Origin: Jacaranda mimosifolia
Lineage: Eukaryota > Streptophyta > Magnoliopsida > Lamiales > Bignoniaceae
Direction of reading: 5' to 3'
Length of the DNA stretch: 64,000 bases
NCBI GenBank assembly: GCA_018894105.1
Contig: CM032127.1
Coordinates: 30,868,369-30,932,368, forward strand
A program made the position numbers and the translations under genes. Shown one piece after another: positions 1 through 11,890 of the stretch (the first letter of the stretch is position 1; every line of letters begins with the position of its first letter). Under the pieces are notes generated by a model. That model saw only the letters and a list, made by a program, of their open reading frames with translations, ran no database searches and had not been told where the DNA came from.

Positions 1-391
1 GCAAATTTACTCCCCTAAAATTTTGATGAAACTTCTTATGGCCAGTTGTGTTTGTTGAGTTCTCAATAAACCCTAACCATCATATTTCCCTGCTTGATGA
101 ACTCAAACGATCATAAAAGAACTCGAATCTTTGAACCATATGTCATTAATGAATACCACCATTTTCTTTCCACTTTTCACGTTACTTTTTTTTGTATCTT
201 GAAAATGTCTGGAATCTTTGCTAAAATTCTCCTTTTTGTCTCATTTTGGCGACGACCCAAGGATGCAGCGGCGAAGGGTTCCGGAATCTTGAAGAATGAA
301 CACTTTAAATCATGTAAGTTATGTATAATAGTAACATAATAATGAATTTTATGGTGACAAAATGTCTTTTCACATAAAAATAAAAAATATT
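1..391. repeat. Diverged duplicate of 41936-42245
   Basis: This stretch aligns by eye to 41936-42245: both contain a run around 'tgaactc-aacga-cataaa', then 'aatctttgaaccatatg' versus 'aatctttaaaccgtacg', then 'accaccattttctt', and later 'cctttttgtctcat' followed by a 'gcccaagga' / 'acccaagga' block. The forward frame at 94-339 is open but its residues are not conserved between the two copies, so I do not call a gene. It is probably the relic of a transcribed exon or UTR carried to two places; its source is not recognised. Confidence 0.55.
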
Positions 392-3300
392 TGTAACACT
401 CCGAATTCTGAGATTCTAAAATAAAATAAAATATGACATCAATAAGCTTGGCTAGTTTAATTTTGGGTTAGATTTAGTTAAAATCTAGAAATAAATATTT
501 ACAAGCAAGGGATTAAATTGTACATGAGAGAAGGACTTGATTGTCTAAAATTATAAAATTTAGAGGTCAATGTGGGAAAGTTAAAAAGGTTAAGCACTTC
601 AGAATAATTAAATTTGGACTCAATTGCCCAGAAATAGAAATGTACGGGTTAATGTGTAAGAAATAAAAGTTGAAGGACTCAATTGAAACCTAGGGACCAA
701 ATTGAAGCAGTTAAAAGCTAAGAGGACCCAATTGAAAACGGTGGAAAATTTTTGGGCGCGAAAAATGAATATTTGAAAACTAACCTTCTATATATAGAAT
801 GAAGGATGAAATTTAATCAAATTTCCACAACCGACCCTACACCCCCCTCCCTACCGGAAAATCATCAAAAATTGGCCGCAAAATCAACAACCAACACCAT
901 AGTTAGCTCTCTCTCAGCTCAACGAGCAAACCATACCAAAAATATCCAAAACTACCAAACAAATCCTAGGAAATCAAAGGAGACGGAAGCGAATGGTGGG
1001 CTTGGTGGTTCCACCGATTTCGACAGCGAAAACAGTTTGGAACCAGAGGGTTTGTGGTTGCAAGCTCATGGGAAGTGCGATGGTAGAGCCAATTTGGTGA
1101 TTCGAACAACGACGACGTGGCAATTGAAGTGGGCAGCGCACGGCAGTGCTTGGGCTCACCGATAGGTTTTTAGCCAAATTGGGCGGCGAAATAGTAGCTA
1201 ATTGAAAAAAATTTTAGGGCTTTTTGTTGGCCTCGGCGAGATGCACAAGATGGTGGTGGTGGTCTTCATCTTCGGTGGCAGCACATGCAGCAGTTTTGGA
1301 CAGTCAGTACAAAATTAAATTTCAGACTCATCTGGGCTATTTCTAGCTTGAGATTGGATCTCGATTCAACCCAATTTGGATAAATTTTATAATCAAACTT
1401 TAATTTGATTAATTTACCATATGTAATTGAAATTTTGGACCCAAGCCTAATCATAACATGAATTAAAATTGATAAACTATGGTTTAACCTAGGTTATGGA
1501 TTAATTTCATAACTTCTATAGTGTTGAGCCCAATTAATTCGAAGGGATGTCATTAGGACCTTAAGTAAGATTTTAACAACTTTTTTACCAACTCGTTAAG
1601 TTAAGAATAGTGATATATGAATATCTTAAACATCTAAGTGTAACATGAAACTTGAGGAAATTATGATTAAATAAATAAATTAACTAAGGAAATCCGTGAG
1701 GACATTAAATGTATCAAGAGTTATGATTCTGAAATTAACACAATGTTGATTTAGGTTATTTTATTTTGAACTTTGAATTGATTAGGAAATAAAGACATGG
1801 ACTCTCCAAACAATTAAGGATTCCTACGTTTAATTGTCTTAAGCATCTAAGTATGAAGTAGAGATTAAAGGAACACGCCAAAATAAAATAATTAGGCATT
1901 GCAGTTCAATAGGGGGATAATGTATTTATATACTCAAATTAGAGAGAATTAATCTACTTATATCTTGGATTATCTTATATGAGTCCTTTGATTGACCAGG
2001 AAATAAGGTTGTGAGCAGTCTAAGCAACTAAGGAACTCCTACTGCGGTTACAAGGTGAGTTTATATTAATTCTCTTTACTGAAAAAAGAACATACATACT
2101 CGTGATATATCATTGCTATTTATTGCTTGATCCTGTTTATGTTGAGATTCAATAATTGTTGAGTGTTCGCTTCATGCTACTCTTTAGTTCAAGTGTTGAC
2201 TTTGACAGTCTGTCTGAACTATTTTCCTTGCTTGAAATTCCTGAGTCGTCATTATACAAACTCTCAATCTCGCCTTATTTATATACATATTAGTAAATAT
2301 ATCCTTATTGTTTGACCTTTTCTTTGTTAAAGATTGTCGATCATCTATAACATATTGATCTTCGATTCCCGTGTGCTCTTATAGTCTATTTAGACTTTTC
2401 TTCTTCTTTACTTGTGATTCTTGAGCTATTTTGATTTGAGTTTCTTACCCATTTTGAATTATTGCATCTCAAAACCAAATATTAAGTTTATACAAGTTTG
2501 ATAAAATAAATTGTTTGTGAAAGTTCACCACCCATCGCCCTTACACTGATTATGACTAATGTTTGATTATGATTTATGTTTTCTTACTGAAAATGGAAAT
2601 TGTGTATGAAAACCAAAAAGTGGATTTCAAAATATATTTTACTATCATCGCCATGACTATCTTGGAATAAACCTAGTGCTAATTTATTGATTATTTGTTT
2701 ATCATGGTGAATTAGTATGTTAATTGAAATATTGTTGGATGTGTTATATGATATTCGTGATAATACCTAATACCCTTGGGGATGGACCCTAAGATCGACT
2801 TCGAAAGATGATTGAGTAGAACGAATCGACGGTGACTATTATTTTGGCCGATACCCTACAAGCTGTATATATAATCATGTCCATAGCCAGTTGGAGGTAG
2901 ATGTCTATGAGTGGGATCAAGCATGCGACTAGCCATGCCTTGTGAGTGCTTACGTGTTCGAGCCAATCACTCGGAGCTTGGAAGGATAAGGATTTTTGTG
3001 TTTTTGCAAGTAGAGTGACAAGGTTGGAGAACCACCAACAACTTAATTGCAAAAGTGTTATGTTATTTCATTACCACTCAACTTCCCAAATAATTGTATT
3101 CTTTTACATGTATTACATTTAGTATCTATGTTACAGTCTTGAAGGTTTCTCTATTAATTTCGCGTTTGGTTGTTATCACCATGTACATACGTGTTGCTCA
3201 CTTGTTAGTAACTCACTAAGTCATTCGAACTTACAGTTCTTTTATTGTTTTCTTCCGTTCTTTATCCCAGATAAGAAGGAGCGATGAAGATAGACTGAAC

Positions 3301-3640
3301 CATGAGAGACGTGAGGTAATAAGCCCAATGAATACATGGACATACTATTTTTAGCTTAATGAGTTACTGATATAGATATGATAGGTAGGTTTGAAAATAT
3401 CAAATATTGTCTATTGTACTTTGGTGACAAGCGAAACTATTTATGGAAGGCACTTGTGGGAATTAACTATTTTGGTTTTTGAAAAATGTACTTTCTCTTA
3501 TTGGGGAAGCTTTTGGTATAGAATTGAGTAGCACCTCGGTCAAGCAAGCGCCTCCCAACTGAGGCGCTATAGGCATTTTCCATTAAAATAATATTGTGAA
3601 TATTTGAACAGTCTAATTGCATACTTTGTCCTCGTCAAAG
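392..3640 (+). mobile_element. Decayed LTR-like sequence (probable Ty3/gypsy), boundaries uncertain
   Basis: It opens with tgtaacactccgaattctg at 392, the TGTAACAC start typical of one large class of plant Ty3/gypsy LTRs; the same start recurs at 14507. Both copies then have paragraphs of 'gactcaattg' / 'gaccaaattg' phrases, followed by a TATA-like box (790-798 here) and a C-rich leader. Later landmarks of this LTR class are 'tggggatggaccctaag' near 2778 and 'gtaactcactaagtcattcg' near 3210. The forward frame at 806-1165 lies in the transcribed leader and is not credible as a gene. No coding domain is seen from 1200 to 3640. The end near 3640 is a guess. Confidence 0.35.
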
Positions 3641-3699
3641 TTTATTGGAACTTCTTATGTTTAGTCATATCTGTATTGCAGGCTGCAGTGAAGAAGAAG

Positions 3700-4039
3700 C
3701 ACGAAATGAAATGAATAAATGTCTTTTTAAAAGTTTCAGCATTATGGCTAAACGATGTCTTCAACTTATCTGGATGGTGTCTTTTTGATAGCTTTTAGGG
3801 AAAAATAAAAAATAGGATGAAATGATGCATTCGACTTATGGGAACGATGTCACTTGACCTAAATTAGGTTAAGGATTTTAGATTTGCTTTAATTATGGAT
3901 TAGGGTGAATTAGTTGTGATTAGTTAAGTTGGTTAGGGTTAAGCTGTCAGTTTTGTTATTTTGTCTTTTTCTTTCAGCTGTTTTTAAATCTTGATAGCCA
4001 GGGGATTAAATCTTCATTTGTCAAGTTTGGTAATGAAAG

Positions 4040-4099
<60 letters not shown>

Positions 4100-4198
4100 T
4101 TTTTGCAATTCACACTTAGACACTTACCACCACTACTTATTGTGGGTTTTCTCATTACGGTTTGGTGATTTAGCTGGTGAAATTCTCCAATCCATAAT
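3700..4198 (+). mobile_element. Probable 5' LTR of the forward Ty3/gypsy element
   Basis: The block ends just before a primer-binding-like site and a gag frame, which is where a 5' LTR must sit. Its last 200 bases are repeated at 41738-41935 without any internal retrotransposon sequence following, as expected for an LTR present elsewhere as a fragment or solo copy. The shared part runs from 'gattaaatcttcatttg' through the pyrimidine tract to 'gatttagctggtgaaattc'. The left boundary is not resolved. Confidence 0.45.
4041..4096. repeat. (TC)n microsatellite
   Basis: An uninterrupted CT dinucleotide run of about 55 bases inside the LTR. The related fragment at 41800-41845 has only an imperfect pyrimidine tract at the same place, so the pure run is an expansion specific to this copy. 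Confidence 0.95.
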
Positions 4199-4200
4199 AG

Positions 4201-4212
4201 TAGTCTCAGAGC
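4201..4212 (+). other. Degenerate primer-binding site (initiator tRNA-Met type)
   Basis: TAGTCTCAGAGC matches the usual plant retrotransposon primer site TGGTATCAGAGC at 10 of 12 positions, sits just after the proposed LTR end and 59 bases before the gag-like start codon. The two mismatches would weaken priming, in keeping with the decayed coding region. Confidence 0.5.
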
Positions 4213-4270
4213 ACCATTCCAGCAATTGTGTAACTTTGTAATAGCTAAGACAAACTCAAGGATAAATACA

Positions 4271-5060
4271 ATGGAACAAAAAGCAACTGAGTTGAAAGAA
4301 AGTCAGGAGACATTAGCTAGAAACCTAGTAGAAATCAAGCTAAAAATGGAGAATGTTGTCCGGTGTGTGGAAGATTCGGTAGATTGAGCGCTGAGTGAAT
4401 TCCTTCGGGCCCTATCAATCAGTAAAGGAAATGAACCAGTAAGTAGCATGTCCTTTTCTGTGTCGCCCTAATCTCCCCAATCCATAGGTGATGGAATCCT
4501 GTCCCCAGCCTAACCTTAGATCCCTCATAAAACCTTAACTCTGGAAGCCTTAAATCAGCCAAATATGAATTTCCCAAATTCTTAGGTGATAATCCTGGGG
4601 TGGTATGGCTTAGGAAATTCCAGAAATACTTCATATTTAATAACATGAGTGGTTATGAGAAAATCATATTAGTTGTTATGCATACATATAGAAGGGTTAG
4701 CCAATTGTTGGTGCCTTAACTATATTGAGGAAAGGGAAAATATAAGCTGGATAGGTTCAGTGAACTTGTCTTGCAAAGATTTTCTTTTTACCATGAGAAC
4801 AACCTAGTTAATCAGTTCAATAAACTTAAACAAGATAAGTTGGTTGATGACTATGTTGTTAAGTTTGAGGAATAAAAAGCCTTCATGAAGCTGCAAATAG
4901 GCACTTAACAGGAGATAATTTTATCAAGAGCTTTGTTAGCGGCTTGACAGATGAGATAGGGAAAATGGTGGAGATGTTCAATCCCTCCAACCTTGCTCAT
5001 GCTATTTATATAGCAAAAAAATAAGAAAGGTTGATAGAGGCACTAAACAAAGGGCACAAA
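4271..5060 (+). pseudogene. Ty3/gypsy gag relic
   Basis: A reading frame starting MEQKATELKESQETLARN at 4271 continues, with stops (for example at 4385) and frame changes, into the typical gag middle part read as PKFLGDNPGVVWLRKFQKYF near 4570-4630. After 4740 come relics of the segment ending in the 'ANRHLTGDNFIKSF' region. Gag packages element RNA. No intact zinc knuckle was found. At least four in-frame stops make it non-functional. It belongs to the same element as the protease, RT and integrase relics downstream. Confidence 0.7.
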
Positions 5061-5369
5061 TTTAGTTGAAAAAATTAGTTTAACATGCCCAAGTCGGGAA
5101 AGAATGCTCTTTTGAGCCTCAAAACAAATATGTTGCCACTTTAAAGGATAGTATTCTCCTTTGAATAGGTTAACAAGGGAAGAAATAGATGCAAGGACAA
5201 AAAAAGGTTGTGCTTCAACAGTGATGAGGTTAATCATCCTAGGCACAAATACAAAAACTTTTGTCATTCTGGGAGAAGAGAAACACCTACTGTAGAAAAG
5301 GGAGAAGTTAGTAAGTCTGAGGAGGAGCTATATATTTCTTTTAGTGCATTAGTTAGGTAGGTAACCCCT

Positions 5370-5620
5370 AACACCATGAAACTTCCTAGGAAAGTCGGCA
5401 ATAATTCAATTATAATCCTTTTAGACACAGGTAGCACCCATAGTTTCCTTGCCCCAGGGACTACCAGGCTGTAAAGATGTGACCTAGAGCAAACCAACCC
5501 TCTCTTAGTCACTGTAGCTGATGGTAATAAAGTAAAGTGTGACTCTAAGTGCAGTAATTTCCATTAGGTAATGGAGGGCCACAAATTTACAATCAAAATC
5601 TTGGAACTATAGGATATGAC
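5370..5620 (+). pseudogene. Ty3/gypsy aspartic protease relic
   Basis: Around 5410-5445 the frame reads IIILLDTGSTHSFLAP, containing the DTG catalytic motif of retropepsins followed by the S-T-H-S-F typical of plant gypsy proteases. Downstream, VADGNKVKCDSKCSNFH matches the next conserved strand. Stops at about 5473 and 5563 break it. It lies between the gag and RT relics of the same forward element. Confidence 0.65.
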
Positions 5621-5984
5621 ATGGTATTGAGGTAGATTTATTAAGAAAGCTAGGCCTTATCACCTTTGAATTCAATCGGTAAACAATTTCCTTCAAACAA
5701 AGCTTTAGGAAATTATTCTTCATGGAATCAAACCAAAGATGTCCCTGAGAATGATCTCAGGTAAACAATCAGAAAAAATGCTAAAGAAAGGAAAAGAGTC
5801 ATCCATAGGTTATCTCTATCTAATAACCCCAGCAGCTAAGGATAAAGGAACCCCCACCTACCCTGTCATAAGCCCATTCTAACTAAGTACTCTTCTATAT
5901 TTGCTAAGCCAAACTCACTTCCACCCTTTAGAAGTATCAACCACCACATCAACCTAAAACCTAGGACTGAACTTTTCAAGCTCA

Positions 5985-7420
5985 ATCCTTATAGATACCT
6001 TCACCTGTAGCGAATGGAAATAGAGATGTTAGTTAAGGATATGCTATAGATAGGAATAATCCAGCTAATGAGGGTGCGAATTGCTTGGGAGTGTATTGGG
6101 CTATGATCCAATCTAATCGACACCAGATAGGAGGTAGAAAGTATATCCTGATGATACAATTTGAGTCCTACAACCACTAGCACACATCAGACTAGCCGAG
6201 GTGCCATCGGCTAAGGCACTCCGATGCTCAAGTTAGTGTTTTATCTACTAGAAGATAAAGCAGCAGGGTGAGGGCTTTTTAGTGATAATTGACATACCTT
6301 ACTGAAGGGTGGCAAATGGAGTATTTATAGCCTTCTAGATGGAGGTGATATATCTATAATGCCCTTGTGCATACAGAGAGGGCCTTTCTCCTTGCCAGAG
6401 GACCCTTAGGTCCTCTCTAATTTTTGTGCTATTCCAGGTGGCGCCTCCTCTAGTTCTGTAGTATATGGTGGTACAGAGGGGGCGCGCACCACTCTGGCGT
6501 GATAGAAGAGGTGGTATTGTTGGTAGCACGCGCCATTAATGCTGAGGCATGTCACTTGTTAGAGTATTCAATGTTGTAGTGAGTTGGTCGCGTTTATTTG
6601 ACCTCTCAGTCAAGGTGAATGCCTGCCTAAGAGTCGCTCGCGAACTTTAGTCAACAAAATAGAACTCTGCTGGATTCAGGTCTTCTTGGTTGAGTGCTGA
6701 ATAATTATCCTCGATTTGGTCGACCATACCATGGTCAACTAGGAAAAAGGCATCAATACTTGTGCTGGCAGAAAAGGCCCAGTAAGGTTGGATTTAATCG
6801 ATGACTAGTGGGCTAGGCCTGGCAACTAATTGGGCTCTTCAAGTCATGTATTTTAGCTAGTCAAATGTTATTAGGATGGGTCTGTTGGGCTATCCCATAT
6901 CACTAGCTCACTACCAGTCCTTTCTCTTCCCCAGTTCTTTTAGTGAAGAAGAAAGATAGTCTCTGGAGATTCTGTGTATATCACAGAAAACTGAACTCCT
7001 TAACTATCAAAGATGACTTCCAAATTCCTCTTATAGATGAACTTCATGGAGCAACCATCTTCTCCAAGATATACCTAAGTGCTAGCTACCACCAAATTAG
7101 AATCAATCCTAAAGGCATCCATAAGACAACGTTTGTGACATCCACTAGCATCTATGAGTTCAAAGTTATGCCCTTTGGATTAACCAATGCTCCTACAACC
7201 TTCAAGTCTCTCATGAGCAATACATTCAGCTAGTATCTTAAAGATTTCATCCTAGTCCTTTTTTATGACATCCTAATCTATAGTAAGAGCCTAAACCTTG
7301 CAATAGTCTTTGATCTACTTACCCAAAACTAGCTATTTGCTAAACCCTGTAAATGTGTCTTGACCAAAGACAAAGTAGAGTATTTGGGGCACATCATAAG
7401 TGAAAAAGAAGTTTGAGTCT
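5985..7420 (+). pseudogene. Ty3/gypsy reverse transcriptase relic, split by an LTR insertion
   Basis: The N-terminal RT segment MEIEMLVKDMLQIGIIQ ends at 6068. After the 834-bp solo LTR the frame resumes at about 6903 with [17 protein letters not shown], followed by [26 protein letters not shown] and [16 protein letters not shown]. The catalytic YxDD box is read as FYDILIYS near 7262, so one of the two acidic residues is missing. A stop precedes that box at about 7231. Order and motifs are those of Ty3/gypsy RT. Confidence 0.8.
6069..6902 (-). mobile_element. 834-bp solo LTR inserted in the gypsy RT
   Basis: The flanking RT reading is continuous once 6069-6902 is removed, which defines the insertion. 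On the minus strand the segment begins TGATATGGGATAGCCC and on the plus strand begins TGAGGGTGCG, so it has TG...CA ends. The minus strand carries 'ttgagcatcggagtgcc', a phrase typical of the U5 part of Tat-lineage plant gypsy LTRs. It has no coding domain, so it is best explained as a solo LTR left by LTR-LTR recombination. A clean 5-bp target duplication could not be recognised (gctaa left, ctagc right), so the termini may be off by a few bases. Confidence 0.65.
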
Positions 7421-7429
7421 TACCCCAAC

Positions 7430-8695
7430 AAGATCCAAGCTATGATAGACTAGCCTCAACCAAAAACTGTTAAAGCACTTAGGGGATTCTTAAGGCTCAC
7501 TGATTACTCTAGGAAGTTTATCCAACATTATAAGATCTTACCCAAAGCTCTAACCAACATCACCAATTTCAGCGGAGATAGGAGGCTAAAACAGCTTTCA
7601 ATAACCTCAAGAGAGCCGACCATAGGTCCTATTTTACAGTTACCTGATTTCACAGAAAACTTTTATCTTTGAGACTTATGTTTGCTATTCAAGACTTAGG
7701 GCAGTACTAATTCAAAGAAATCATTCTCTAGACTACTTCAATAAAACTTTTGGACCAAACTCCCTTGGATTGTCAGTTTATGAGGAGGAGTTAACAGCCA
7801 TTATTAAGCCGTTACCTAGTTCAGAATTACTTCACTATAAGGACTTACCAATGCAGCTTGAAGTACTTATTAGACAAAAAAATCTCAACCCCTCACCAAC
7901 ACAAGTATCTAACCAAACTATTGGGCTATAACTACACTATTAAGTACAAAAAATGGAGTGAAAACAAGGTTACTGCTGCCTTGTCTAGAAAAGATGTTGA
8001 AGAAGGGATACACCAAGCCATCACTCTCTTACAGCCAGTATGGGTCAGTGAGTTGGAAGCCAATTATGTAGGAAATAGCCTAGCCCAAGAAGCTATAACT
8101 GAAAGAACCATCACTCCTTACAACTTGTCTTTCTTCACTTACAAAGATGAGATCCTCAAATATAAGGGCAAGTTGTATATTGGGGAAACAATTGACCAAA
8201 GATGCAAAATGATATAGGCATTGCATTCTTCCAATGTTGGGGGGCACTCAGAAATTCAAGGTACTTTCCAAAGGACTAATACACTCTTTTGGTAGCTAAA
8301 ATATAGGAATAAGTTCAAGAAATGGTTAAGGAATGCAGTGTCTATCAGCAATGCAACTATTTGAACACCAAAACACCCGGATTGTTGTAGTCCCTACCTC
8401 TTCCAGATCAAGCCTGGAAGCATCTCACTATAGATTTCATTGAATAGTTGCCAAACTCTAATGGGAAGACTGTGATATAGGTGCTAGTATATATGTTCAC
8501 AAAATAGGCACATTTTGCTCCTTTTTCACACCCTATTTCAGCTTCATAGAGCTTACCTTGCAGCATAGTATCAGATAGGGACAAGATATTCACCAACTAG
8601 CTCTGGAAGGAACTATTCAGCATACTTGGAGTCCAACAACAACTCAGTACCTCTTATCCTCCTTAGACGGACTTATGTGGAGCCCTAAGGATATA
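7430..8695 (+). pseudogene. Ty3/gypsy RNase H and integrase relic, truncated
   Basis: Residues resembling the RT-RNase H connection (LRGFLRLTDYSRKFIQHYKI, near 7480-7540) and RNase H end (HQHKYLTKLLGYNYTIKYKK, 7890-7950; NKVTAALSRKD) are followed by the integrase zinc-binding region and core: HLTIDFIE near 8425-8450 (first Asp) and IVSDRDKIFTN near 8565-8600 (second Asp). The reading stops at about 8695 before the integrase Glu region, where the reverse-strand element begins, so the element is truncated. Stops are frequent. Confidence 0.75.
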
Positions 8696-8699
8696 ACGA

Positions 8700-9136
8700 T
8701 CCCGAAACCCCAAACACACAATTTGATATTAAACAAACCCTAGAATAAAGACCCTCCCTATTGAACCCTTAAGATACTTGATCTTAGAAATGCAAATAAT
8801 TGGGAATAAGAATCATAAATTGAATAAACACTAGAAGGAATTAGTACATTGAAAGAACCTATTCAATTTCTTGATGTAACAAGTGACGTTGTGGTTTTTG
8901 TTGAGAGAAAAATGCAGAAAATGAATCAATATTCATCAAAAATCTCCATACACATTTTTAAGAGAGTATTTATACTCTCCTTGTAAGCCCTAATTAAAAT
9001 AAGATATAAACAAAGGCTGGGGATAATAATCCAAGTCCAAATCTAATAAGGAATAAGAGTTTGACTTGCTTTCAACTTCTTCTTTTCTCTATGAGTTCCA
9101 TACGTTTGGGACTTATTTTGGCCTTCTTAAGCCTTT
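8700..9136 (-). mobile_element. Probable 3' LTR of the reverse Ty3/gypsy element
   Basis: It lies just beyond the 3' end of the reverse-strand pol. On the minus strand it has a promoter-like block with gagtataaatactctc (8967-8983, itself nearly palindromic) followed by a T-rich leader, the layout of an LTR U3-R-U5. No matching copy was found upstream of the gag at 14000-14500, so the LTR assignment rests on position and the TATA block alone. Confidence 0.4.
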
Positions 9137-10411
9137 TCAAGCCTTATACGCTAAAGCATAAAGTGATGGGCTGTCCAACTTTATTCTTTTGACTTTTTGA
9201 CATGTTTTTCTCTTCCTTAGCCATTCTTGATGCATCTCTTCAATAAATAACTTAGCCAAATTTGCAAAGCCATCGTTCAGCCTCTTTGCTCTTTCTCTTG
9301 TGATAGGTCCCATTGGCATGTTGTAATCTCCATTTTGCCCTCTAATGCCAAAATTACCATCTTGCCCTCCAGTGCTCATATTAGTCCTTCTCTACTCAAA
9401 AAGACTCATCCTCAAATATGAATCCATATCAAAAGGAGAAAGATCAGAAACATTAAAAGTAGCATAAAGTTTATACTCACCTGGAATGTCAATCTTGTAA
9501 GTGTTGTCATTAATATTTTCCAGCACTTGGAATGGACCATCTCCTTTAGCATTAAGCTTGGATTTTCTTTGATTAGGAAACCTTTGCTTTCTCAAATGAA
9601 CCCAAACCCAGTCACCAGGTTCAAATATCACCTTATTTTGCCCCTTATTCACTCTTTGGGCAGTCAACCTATTTCTCTTTTTAATCATCTCGCGTGCCTT
9701 CATATGTATAACTTTAACCTTTCCAGCCTTGCTTTCACCACCTAAGTTAGCAATATCACTCAGAGGTACAGGCATCAAATCCAAAATAATCAAAGGATTA
9801 AAACCATATACAATCTCAAAAGGTGAAAAGCTTGTAGAAGAATGCATTAACCCATTATAAGAAAATTCAATAAGAGGCAAACAGTCCTCCCAAGTTTTGA
9901 AATTCTTTCCTACACTGGCACGCAACAAAGTACCCAAAGTTCTATTTACCACTTCAGTTTGTCCATCAATTTGTGGATAACAAGTAGTAGAATACAAAAG
10001 TTTAGAACCTAACTTGCCCCACAAAACCTTCCAAAAGTAGCTCAAGAACTTAACATCCCTATCAGAAATAATAGATCTAGGGATACCATGCAATCTCACA
10101 ACTTCTCTAAAGAACAAATTAGCAATGTTAGTTGCATCATCAGTTTTATGACAAGCAATAAAGTGTGCCATCTTGTTGCATCTATCAACCAGAACAATGA
10201 TGCTATCTCTGCCCTTCCTAGTTCTAGGCAAACAGAGCACAAAATCCATAGAAATATCAACCCAAAGTGCAGTAGGAATAGGTAAGGATGTATACAATCT
10301 ATGAGGCATAGACTTAGATTTAGCCTGTTTACATGCAATACATTTAGAACACACTTTCTCAACATATTTTCTCATACCAAGCCAATAGAAATGCTCATTC
10401 AAAATACCCAA
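9137..10411 (-). pseudogene. Ty3/gypsy integrase and polyprotein C-terminus
   Basis: The frame 10411-9392 (339 codons, open) contains the end of the HHCC zinc domain (YVEKVCSKCIACKQAKS), then the DDE core: first Asp in DISMDFVLCLP, second in IISDRDVKFLSYF, and Glu in DGQTEVVNRTLG. The C-terminal GDWVWVHLRKQRFP and FNVSDLSPFD motifs are standard plant gypsy endings. A stop at about 9390 separates it from 9379-9137, which reads on in the same style (MGPITRERAKRLNDGFANL), the typical last segment of this polyprotein. This is the best preserved part of the reverse element. Confidence 0.85.
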
Positions 10412-11150
10412 AGTCTTAGGTGACCCATCAATCCACTACTAGGTGATTCCCTAACCAGCAACTCATGCACAGAACAAGCAGGCACACAAATTCTATTGCC
10501 ACGAAACATAAAACCTTCATATCTATAGAATTTATTAAATGCACCACATTCACATGTAATATACAAATCAGCAAAGTCAACATCAGTTGCATACATTTCT
10601 TTAAATTGCTCAAATCCTAACAACTTATATGTAAGTATAGTGATTAAAGAATATCTCCTAGTCAATGCATTAGTAACAATGTTTTCCTTTCTCTACTTAT
10701 AGCAAATCACATACGAAAAAGCCTCAATAAATTCTACATTCTTAGAATGCCTTGTCTTCAATTTCCCCTAGCCCTTTAAATGCTTCAAGGATTCATGATC
10801 GGTATGTATAACAAATTCTTTAGGAAGTAAGTAATGTTGCCAAACATCCAATGCACGAACTAAGGCATATAATTCCTTATCGTAAGTGGAATATCTAAGC
10901 TGGGTGTTTTTCTTGCATCAAAACAACACCAATCCCAATCTCAGATGCATCACATTCAATCTCAAAAGTTTTATTAAAATCAGGTAAAACAAGAATAGGA
11001 ACATGACACAATTTATCTTTCAATATATTGAATACATGTTCTTGTTCCTTTCCCTATCTAAACCCATCTTTTTTCTTGATAATATTAGTTAATGGAGCAG
11101 CTATAGTAGAAAAGTCATGCACAAACCTCCTGTGGAAGCTAGCTAATCCT
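10412..11150 (-). pseudogene. Ty3/gypsy RNase H and zinc-domain relic
   Basis: Between integrase and RT the minus strand reads, with stops, an RNase H relic ([11 protein letters not shown] near 10910-10945, where the family has a short loop after the catalytic DAS) and the N-terminal HHCC half of integrase (CVPACSVHELLVRES near 10455-10500, then GLMGHLRL). Frame breaks at about 10435 and 10690 separate the pieces. Confidence 0.65.
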
Positions 11151-11194
11151 TGAAAACTACTAACTTCACTAACTATATTAGGCATTGGCCATTC

Positions 11195-11890
11195 TTAAAT
11201 AGCCTTCACCTTCACCTCATCCACTTCAATGCCATGTGTACTCACAACAAACTCAAGAAATACAAGTCTATCAATGCAACAAGTACATTTCTTAAGGTTC
11301 GCATACAATTTCTCCTTTCTAAGAATGGTCAAAATAGTCCTAACATGCATTATATGATCATCTAAGCATTTGTTGTATATCAAGACACCATCAAAATAAA
11401 CAACAACAAATTTACCATGAAAATCATGCAATACATGATTAATCAATCTCATGAAAGTATTAGGTGCATTAGTCAAACCAAATGGCATAACCAACCATTC
11501 ATATAAGCTATATTTTATTTTAAATGCAGTTTTCCACTCATTCCCATGTTTCATCATAATTTGATGATAACCACTTTTCAAATCAATCTTAGTGAAAATG
11601 CATGCACCCTGTAATTCTTCAAGCATATCATCTAACCTAGGGATATGATAGCGATGCTTAACTGTAATTTTATTGACTGCTCTACTATCCACGTACACTC
11701 GCCAAGTTTCTTCATTCTTTGGAACCAATAGCACATGTACAACACTTTGACTCATACTCTCCCTTACATGTCTTTTTGCTAGCAACTCCTCCACTTGTCT
11801 TTGAAGCTCTTTTATCTCCTCAGGATTATATCTATAGGTTGGTCATTTAGGAATTTATGATCTAGGTACAAGTCGATTTGATGCTCAATT
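11195..11890 (-). pseudogene. Ty3/gypsy reverse transcriptase relic
   Basis: The open frame 11794-11195 (199 codons) carries successive RT blocks: [71 protein letters not shown], and the catalytic box read as VVYFDGVLIY. The second Asp of the YxDD pair is Gly, so even the intact-looking segment is catalytically dead. The upstream start of the RT (toward 11890) continues through frame breaks. Confidence 0.8.

Noticed and set aside
806..1165. 119-codon ORF
   Set aside because: It lies directly after an LTR TATA box in the leader, like 14801-15145 in the other LTR-like copy, and the two do not share protein sequence.
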